DNA from: an uncultured Myxococcales bacterium
Lineage (GTDB): Bacteria > Myxococcota_A > Bradymonadia > Bradymonadales > Bradymonadaceae
Assembly (NCBI GenBank): GCA_913058025.1
Contig: CAJXPN010000212.1
Coordinates: 1 to 7,229 of the forward strand
Length of the DNA stretch: 7,229 nucleotides
Direction of reading: 5' to 3'
Each line of letters begins with the position of its first letter. Positions within the stretch are counted from its first letter, which is position 1. Below the pieces are notes generated by a model. The model saw nothing but the letters and a program-made list of their open reading frames with translations, did no database searches and was not told the DNA's origin. The position numbers and the translations under genes were made by a program. This document shows positions 1 to 4,486 of this stretch, piece after piece.

Positions 1-735
1 CCCCAGGATCGCGCCGTGGGGCGCCGGCACCCAGCGCGCGTGCGCCACGAACACCCCGTCGCGATCCTCGAGCGTGAGCGAGGCCCCCGACGCCACCGCC
101 CTGCACGTCAGCGACACCGCCGCGCCGCCTCGCTGACCCATGAACTCGCCGCCTCGCGCGGCGAGCTCCGCCACGTCGTCCACGCCCACCGTGTCCGGCC
201 ACGGGTCCTCGTCGTACGCGCTCCCCCAGAAGAACGACTCCACGAACGGGCTCGACGACAGGTGCGTCACCACGCCATCGAAGTCCCTCCCGAGCAGCTC
301 CTCCGTCCCCACGAACCCGCGCCGCTCCTGGGGCAGATCCAACGTCGGTCCCCACGCGCGAGTGTACGGCTCGAGCGCGACCTCGAGCTCCTCGGCCGTC
401 GTCCCTCCAGGGAACCACATCAGCGGCGGCATGCCCTCACCCAGGGCCACCAGGATGTGCCGCGGCGAGTCGCGCTCGACGAACAGCAGCGGCCTGCGGT
501 CCGCGACCTCGATGCGGCCGGAGAGCTCCGGGCCGCGCGCGACCGGGACGAGCCTCCCGAGCATCATGCGGCTGAGCGCCACCGCCGGCTGCGTCAAGCT
601 CACCAGCGGGTGACCCTCCGACGCGTACAGCCCGAACAGCCGCTCGGTGAGCGCCTCTCGCTCCTCCACCTCCAGCCACTCGAACCCGTCCTCACGGCGC
701 AAGCGCCCCAACCACTCTGAATCTTCCCACGACAC
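1..735 (-). CDS. Unrecognised protein, 3' end cut off by the window
   Basis: An open frame of 245 codons with no stop runs from a GTG at 735 to the first base of the window. The GTG is chosen because a strong ribosome binding site (AGGAGG, about 742-748) lies about 6 bases upstream; the protein begins MSWEDSEWLGRLRRE. I do not recognise the family. There is no signal peptide, lipobox or membrane segment, so it is probably cytoplasmic. The N-terminal 45 residues are charged and probably helical. The middle holds LLFVERDSPRHILVALGEG followed by MWFPGGTTAEELEVALEPY, and later residues are rich in W, F, D and E. It starts only 16 bases after the stop of the upstream lipoprotein gene, so the two are almost certainly co-transcribed. 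An immunity-like or adaptor role is possible but nothing in the sequence shows it. The reading frame is secure; the function is unknown. Confidence 0.85.
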   Translation of the reverse strand, partial: MSWEDSEWLGRLRREDGFEWLEVEEREALTERLFGLYASEGHPLVSLTQPAVALSRMMLGRLVPVARGPELSGRIEVADRRPLLFVERDSPRHILVALGEGMPPLMWFPGGTTAEELEVALEPYTRAWGPTLDLPQERRGFVGTEELLGRDFDGVVTHLSSSPFVESFFWGSAYDEDPWPDTVGVDDVAELAARGGEFMGQRGGAAVSLTCRAVASGASLTLEDRDGVFVAHARWVPAPHGAILG

Positions 736-741
736 TCGGCA

Positions 742-748
742 CCTCCTC
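742..748 (-). promoter_or_regulatory. Ribosome binding site deciding a GTG start
   Basis: The minus strand reads AGGAGGAGGTGCCGA immediately before GTG TCG TGG. This purine block sits in the 16-base gap after the preceding stop codon and selects the GTG at 735 as the start of the partial leftmost gene. Confidence 0.75.
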
Positions 749-751
749 CTG

Positions 752-2107
752 TCACGGCATGATCCGCGACTCCACGAGCTCTTCGACCACGACGACTCGA
801 CTCAGATCCGCTGCCGCACCCTCCATGCGGACCTTGATCACCCCCTCCCCCCGCGCCAGCCACACCTCCATACGATCCGGGTTCACGAACGGGTCCCGCT
901 CACCGAGCATCCCGCGCGCCACCAGGTGCGACGGCCTCACGAACATCCCCGCGGGTACCTGCACCTCCGCGGGCGCCTCGTTGACCTCGTACCGGAGCCC
1001 CTCACCCTCCTTCCAGGACGACCCCACCGACAGCGGCCACTCGAAGAGCGGCGCCCGAGCCCTCAGGTTCTCCATCAGCGCGTCGACCCGCTCTACCCGG
1101 CGCCGGCAGCGCCTGTCACACGCGTATACCCTACGGGGCGTGAGGAGCCACCACTCCTCGCGCTTGGTCAGGTCCGGGTCGTTGTAGGACCAACGCAACC
1201 TCGCCAGCCTCACGCTCCCGTAGCGCTCCACGGCCACGACCTCGAGCAGCACCTCGTCCACGCGGGACGCCCGGAGCTCCCCGTCCTCACCGCGCACCTC
1301 GCGCCGGTACCTCCAAAAATTCCCCACCGCGAGCGGGTACGGATACTCCTGGTTCCGCAGCAGCTCGGACTTCAGGTGCAGCCCCGCCTCCGCGAACGTC
1401 TTCAGCTCGTCGCTCGCCACCAACGGCGCCGCCAGCGTCAGCTTCTGCGCGCCTGTCGCCCGGTCCACAAGCCGCAGCACCTTCGGCGCGCGGACCTCCA
1501 GTGAGACCCCCTTACCCTTCACGCGCAGCCGCAGCGTGTTCCCCCAGTACTGCGCCACGATGGCACCCTTCTTGGCCTTCCGCCCCCTCAACGTACGGCC
1601 GTGCCCGACCTCGAACCCCTCGAACTCGAACACGGCCTCCAGCCCGCCCTCGGGCGCCTCAGAGATCCTCTCGATGCCGAACATGTCCCACACAGGGGCC
1701 GAGTCGGCCAACAGCTCGTCGGCGAAGACGCCCGCGCGCTCCAGGTCCACCTTGACCATCGACGCCCACTCGCGCGGCTTCACGAACGCCTGCTCCCACC
1801 GCCCCTCGTCACGGCGCATCAGCGCCTCGAACACCAGCCGCCCGAGCTCCTCTGGCGTCTCCGCGCGAGCCCTGGGCACCTCGCGCACCAAGTGCCCCCA
1901 CGCCTGGTCCTGCTCGGCGCCCTCGAGCAGCTCCCTCATCAGGCGGCGCTCGCGCACCTCGGCCGCCTTCGTCGTCAGGTCCGGGACCTCCGTGTACATC
2001 AACGGACGCAGCGGCGTCGGCGCCGTCATCGGCCTGCCCTCACACCCCACGGCCCACGCCACCAGCGCGGCCAACGCCACGAGGCGCCATCTAGAAGAAG
2101 AAGTCAT
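752..2107 (-). CDS. Predicted lipoprotein with two PLxVGxxW motifs, function unknown
   Basis: A 451-residue protein starting MTSSSRWRLVALAALVAWAVGC. Residues 1-21 form a signal peptide and Cys22 follows A-V-G, an acceptable but not ideal lipobox, so it is probably a membrane-anchored lipoprotein facing the periplasm. Residues about 84-245 form a domain I do not recognise (start TPEELGRLVFEALMRRD). The C-terminal half contains YPLAVGNFWRYR (255-268) and WPLSVGSSWKEG (357-368), the same PLxVGxxW pattern 100 residues apart. It ends with a GVIKVRME stretch (422-429), a pattern I associate with secreted beta-rich bacterial proteins of unknown role. Cys330 and Cys334 form a CDRRC pair. The ATG at 2107 lies inside the end of the YidD-like gene, overlapping it by 17 bases, and a GGAGG site precedes it, which suggests translational coupling. 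Family assignment is not possible by eye. Confidence 0.88.
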   Translation of the reverse strand: MTSSSRWRLVALAALVAWAVGCEGRPMTAPTPLRPLMYTEVPDLTTKAAEVRERRLMRELLEGAEQDQAWGHLVREVPRARAETPEELGRLVFEALMRRDEGRWEQAFVKPREWASMVKVDLERAGVFADELLADSAPVWDMFGIERISEAPEGGLEAVFEFEGFEVGHGRTLRGRKAKKGAIVAQYWGNTLRLRVKGKGVSLEVRAPKVLRLVDRATGAQKLTLAAPLVASDELKTFAEAGLHLKSELLRNQEYPYPLAVGNFWRYRREVRGEDGELRASRVDEVLLEVVAVERYGSVRLARLRWSYNDPDLTKREEWWLLTPRRVYACDRRCRRRVERVDALMENLRARAPLFEWPLSVGSSWKEGEGLRYEVNEAPAEVQVPAGMFVRPSHLVARGMLGERDPFVNPDRMEVWLARGEGVIKVRMEGAAADLSRVVVVEELVESRIMP

Positions 2108-2552
2108 TCTCCTCCACCGGGTCCGAGTAGTACGGCTGCCCGTCGATCACGCGGAGCAACGGCAGCGACCTGAGCGAGCTCGAGCGGCCCGTCCTCAGCA
2201 GTCGATCCACGCCCATCAACGACCCCACGACGAAGCCATGCCGACGCATCGCCTCGATCGCGTACCTCGAGCAGGTTGGCCGGTGCTCGCACCGGGGGCC
2301 GTCCACCTTCGTGATGTGGTCGCGGTAGATCGAGAACGCCAGCTCCATCATCCCGGAACGCTGCTCGCGCTCGCGCTCGGCGTCCCCCCACACGTCGCCC
2401 GCCTGCACCTCGATCACAGGCGAGCTCCCCGTCGACTCGAACGGCCCGGGCATGTCCCCGCGCGCCCACGCGTCCTCGCGCGCGCCCGAAGAGGGCGCGC
2501 ACGCCACGCCCCACGACGCCACCACGATGCACACGATCACGCTCGCCCTCAC
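2091..2552 (-). CDS. YidD-domain protein with N-terminal export/lipoprotein signal
   Basis: A 153-residue protein. Residues about 69-123 match the YidD family (Pfam YidD, once called haemolytic domain or DUF37): SIYRDHI, GPRC (85-88), PTCSRYAIEAMRRHG (92-106), then a basic GVDRLLR segment. Classical YidD is a peripheral inner-membrane protein that helps YidC insert membrane proteins. Here a hydrophobic N-terminus ends in WGVAC (Cys18), which looks like a signal peptide with a non-standard lipobox (Gly at -3), followed by a linker of about 50 polar residues. The usual C(H/N)PW after the domain is replaced by TGRSS, although a DPV segment (144-146) survives in the tail. I start at the GTG at 2552 because AGGAGG lies 6 bases upstream; a TTG at 2567 would add five residues but would place that site inside the gene. 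The domain call is firm; location and role are inferred. Confidence 0.85.
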   Translation of the reverse strand: MRASVIVCIVVASWGVACAPSSGAREDAWARGDMPGPFESTGSSPVIEVQAGDVWGDAEREREQRSGMMELAFSIYRDHITKVDGPRCEHRPTCSRYAIEAMRRHGFVVGSLMGVDRLLRTGRSSSLRSLPLLRVIDGQPYYSDPVEENDFFF

Positions 2553-2554
2553 GA

Positions 2555-2566
2555 CACACCTCCTCA
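2555..2566 (-). promoter_or_regulatory. Ribosome binding site deciding the start of the YidD-like gene
   Basis: The minus strand reads GAGGAGGTGTGTC then GTG. The near-perfect AGGAGGT complement of the 16S 3' end, 6 bases from the GTG at 2552, argues against the longer frame opening at the TTG at 2567. Confidence 0.75.
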
Positions 2567-2616
2567 AGAAGACCTCACACGGACCCGGCCCCGTCTTACT
2601 CCATGACGCGCGAACG

Positions 2617-2658
2617 AAAAAGCGCGGCGCGCGCCCGAAGAGGGCGCGCGCCGCGCTT
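2617..2658 (-). terminator. Intrinsic terminator after the 445-residue lipoprotein gene
   Basis: A perfect 17-bp stem (2620-2636 paired with 2642-2658) closes a 5-base loop and is followed on the minus strand by TTTTT and CGTTC. It begins about 24 bases after the stop codon at 2682 and separates that gene from the YidD-like unit. Confidence 0.9.
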
Positions 2659-2681
2659 GGCGCACCGGAGGATGGCTCGGA

Positions 2682-4019
2682 TCAGTTGCTGTTGCTCTCT
2701 TCGTTCGGGTAGAGCCTGCCGTCCGGCGGGTATCTGGTGTCCTCGAAGAAGCCCTGAGCAGCGTCCGTCCCGTTGATGAACTCGACGAGCGGGTTGAGCG
2801 GGAGGCCGTAGATGACCATGTACTGGTAGGTCGACGCCGGGGACGAGTACCTGAGCGTGACCTTGCGGCCACTCCCAGGAGAGTTGGCGTCGTTCTCCGG
2901 CATGAAGATCGAGTCGACCCCCGCCGTCCTGATGCGGTACCTGCCCTCACACGCCGGGCGCTGAGCAGAGGTGTAGTAGTAGAGCACCTGGGCGACAGAC
3001 GTGTTGCCCTCCGTCGGGAGGAACGTCGTCAGCGTGTACTCGTCGAGCCCGTTGACGCAGCGGTTGACCTCGTCGAGGTCGACCTCGAGCTTGTAGACGC
3101 CGTTCTCTTCGGGGATCTGAGGGCCCGCGGGGCCGAAGTCACACGGCGACTCCTGCATCATCCCGCCCGCCATGTCGTCCTGGGCGATCGTGATCGCAGT
3201 GGCGAGGCACTCGCGGTACTCCACGGTGGGGCGGACCGAGCTCAACGAGCCCGAGTTCAACCACACACCCGCCACGAACGTGTAGCGGTCCTGGCGACCC
3301 TCCTGGGTGGTCTCGCTCTCGATCTCGACCGGCCACAGCCACGGGTCTCCGTTGATCTCGTCGCGGATCTCCGCGCGGCGGTTGGCGATGCCCGTACCAG
3401 GCGGGAACTTCGCGTCCCTGAGGTTGAGCAGGCCACACTCGGTGGCGATCTGCTCGTCGAGCGCGCCGTTGTACGTCGTGTCGATCTCGTCCTGGGTCGC
3501 CTCACGCTGGAGGCTGAACGTGAACCGATCGCCGGCGCCGTTCGACACGGCGAGGCCGTTGTGGATCTCCAACGCGCAGTTGTAGTTGTCCAGGCCGAAC
3601 AGCGCGCCCGTACCGGGCGTGATGAGGTGGTGCCTGAGGAACAACGACGAGAACTGCTGCGCCTGCGAGCGCGACGTGATCATGATCGTCGCGGTCTCAC
3701 CGTTGTACATCCCGAAGACGTCCTGCCCCGGGAGGATGCCCGTCACGGGCACGCCCTCAGCGAGCAGCTGGAACTGCCCGTCGAACAGGCCGCGGTCGAT
3801 CGCGACGACGTCCGAGTACTCGTTGAACTGCAGGTCTCGCACCAGGTTGCCCTGGGAGCTGAACACCGAGATCGACGGGCTGCCCGGGTACCCGTGGAAG
3901 AAGCGCACGTACACCTCGTCGGCACGCGAGTCACCGCATCCCGTACCCGCGCTCGCCGCACACACCGCCACGCTCGCCATGAGGCCCAGCGCGCGCAAAC
4001 CTATTCTCGAAGCCGTCAT
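2682..4019 (-). CDS. Predicted lipoprotein with a DUF4397-like N-terminal region
   Basis: A 445-residue protein. I start at the ATG at 4019 because AAGGA lies 5 bases upstream and the protein then opens directly with a signal peptide (MTASRIGLRALGLMASVAV); an in-frame start at 4091 would put 24 basic residues in front of it. Cys28 after A-G-T-G is the likely lipidation site, although Gly at -3 is atypical, and is followed by GDSRADE. Residues about 35-90 (VYVRFFHGYPGSPSISVF onward) resemble DUF4397-type surface beta-sandwich domains: an R-x-x-H-x-x-P-x-x-P opening and repeated short hydrophobic strands. Cysteines at 148, 195, 271, 293, 321 and 357 could form disulfides outside the cytoplasm. 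The rest is probably beta-rich and unrecognised. It is a single-gene unit with its own candidate promoter and terminator. Export is likely; function is unknown. Confidence 0.88.
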   Translation of the reverse strand: MTASRIGLRALGLMASVAVCAASAGTGCGDSRADEVYVRFFHGYPGSPSISVFSSQGNLVRDLQFNEYSDVVAIDRGLFDGQFQLLAEGVPVTGILPGQDVFGMYNGETATIMITSRSQAQQFSSLFLRHHLITPGTGALFGLDNYNCALEIHNGLAVSNGAGDRFTFSLQREATQDEIDTTYNGALDEQIATECGLLNLRDAKFPPGTGIANRRAEIRDEINGDPWLWPVEIESETTQEGRQDRYTFVAGVWLNSGSLSSVRPTVEYRECLATAITIAQDDMAGGMMQESPCDFGPAGPQIPEENGVYKLEVDLDEVNRCVNGLDEYTLTTFLPTEGNTSVAQVLYYYTSAQRPACEGRYRIRTAGVDSIFMPENDANSPGSGRKVTLRYSSPASTYQYMVIYGLPLNPLVEFINGTDAAQGFFEDTRYPPDGRLYPNEESNSN

Positions 4020-4122
4020 CCTATTCCTTCGACGTTTTGTCGGGTTCCCGAACGTAGATTGGCCGTGCGTGCTCTTCGCGACACGGTTCACTCGCTCTGT
4101 GCTCTATCTCGTTGACCCCGAG

Positions 4123-4151
4123 AATGTAACCCAACCCCCTCGCTTGCACAA
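4123..4151 (-). promoter_or_regulatory. Candidate sigma70-type promoter for the 445-residue lipoprotein gene
   Basis: On the minus strand TTGTGC (4146-4151) and TACATT (4123-4128) are separated by exactly 17 bases, giving a leader of about 100 bases before the ATG at 4019. The -10 is reasonable (4 of 6) and the -35 is weak (3 of 6). The -35 lies inside a short inverted repeat, GCTTG-TG-CAAGC (4142-4153), which could be an operator. Confidence 0.35.
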
Positions 4152-4186
4152 GCAAGGCGGCCCTTCACCTGCGCACCGCAAGAACG

Positions 4187-4221
4187 AAAAAAGCCGCCGA
4201 CCCCCTGAGGGTTCGGCGGCT
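4187..4221 (-). terminator. Intrinsic terminator of the tRNA unit
   Basis: A stem pairing 4192-4200 with 4213-4221, extended by further G-C pairs towards a small loop, is followed on the minus strand by six T residues and CGTTC. It begins about 9 bases after the CCA end of tRNA-Asp and closes the tRNA transcript. The plus strand beyond the stem is also T-rich (CTCTTTTCTCT), so weak activity in the other direction is possible. Confidence 0.92.
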
Positions 4222-4229
4222 CTTTTCTC

Positions 4230-4306
4230 TGGCGGAGCGGACGGGACTCGAACCCGCGACCTCCGGCGTGACAGGCCGGCATTCTAACCAACTGAACTAC
4301 CGCTCC
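4230..4306 (-). tRNA. tRNA-Asp (anticodon GUC)
   Basis: A 77-base cloverleaf. The acceptor arms GGAGCGG and CCGCTCC pair fully, with discriminator G and an encoded CCA. The D arm is GTTC/GAAT, the anticodon arm is CCGGC-CTGTCAC-GCCGG with GTC at 4270-4272, and the T loop is TTCGAGT. It closely resembles E. coli tRNA-Asp. It lies 17 bases downstream of tRNA-Val in the same transcript. Confidence 0.98.
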
Positions 4307-4323
4307 GTGCGGTATCGGACCAG

Positions 4324-4395
4324 TGGGCGCACCTGGGTTCGAACCAGGGACCTACTGCGTGTAAGGCAGTTGCTCTTCCACTGAGCTACGCGCCC
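4324..4395 (-). tRNA. tRNA-Val (anticodon UAC)
   Basis: A 72-base cloverleaf. The acceptor arms are GGGCGCG and TGCGCCC (one G-U pair) with discriminator A. The D arm is GCTC/GAGC, the anticodon arm is ACTGC-CTTACAC-GCAGT with TAC at 4361-4363, and the T arm is CCTGG-TTCGAAC-CCAGG. The bases after the discriminator are CTG, so CCA is not encoded and must be added by nucleotidyltransferase, unlike the tRNA-Asp beside it. Confidence 0.97.
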
Positions 4396-4439
4396 TTTGT
4401 GTGGAGTCTCAATCCGCCTCCCCCTCGAAGGGAAGAGCG

Positions 4440-4468
4440 AAGGTAGAGAACCGTTGCCACACCGTCAA
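4440..4468 (-). promoter_or_regulatory. Sigma70-type promoter of the tRNA-Val/tRNA-Asp unit
   Basis: On the minus strand TTGACG (4463-4468) and TACCTT (4440-4445) are spaced by exactly 17 bases, placing the transcript start near 4433 and leaving a leader of about 38 bases before tRNA-Val. The -35 matches consensus at 5 of 6 positions. The promoter begins about 18 bases after the lon stop codon. No terminator is visible between lon and the tRNAs, so read-through from lon is also possible. Confidence 0.75.
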
Positions 4469-4486
4469 GACCTTTTTTGGTGGTTT

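Noticed and set aside
16..720. Long plus-strand frame of 234 codons
   Set aside because: It is an Arg/His/Pro-rich shadow opposite the partial minus-strand gene at 1-735, which has a ribosome binding site and normal protein composition.
1536..2606. Plus-strand frame of 356 codons
   Set aside because: It spans two minus-strand genes and their junction, has low-complexity Arg/Ser/His-rich composition and no ribosome binding site that I can see.
2553..2616. Possible promoter TTTTTC-17-TAAGAC for the YidD-like unit
   Set aside because: The -35 is a terminator T-run and the match is poor; a promoter must exist near here, but I cannot place it.
4020..4091. Upstream start for the 445-residue lipoprotein
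   Set aside because: It would put 24 basic residues before the signal peptide, while the ATG at 4019 has a good ribosome binding site.
3586..4287. Plus-strand frame of 233 codons ending GGADGTRTRDLRRDRPAF
   Set aside because: This ending is the well-known false translation of a tRNA gene read antisense; the frame crosses a terminator and the tRNA-Asp gene.
4230..4395. tRNA genes as an integration site
   Set aside because: No integrase, partial tRNA repeat or foreign-looking sequence is seen beside them.
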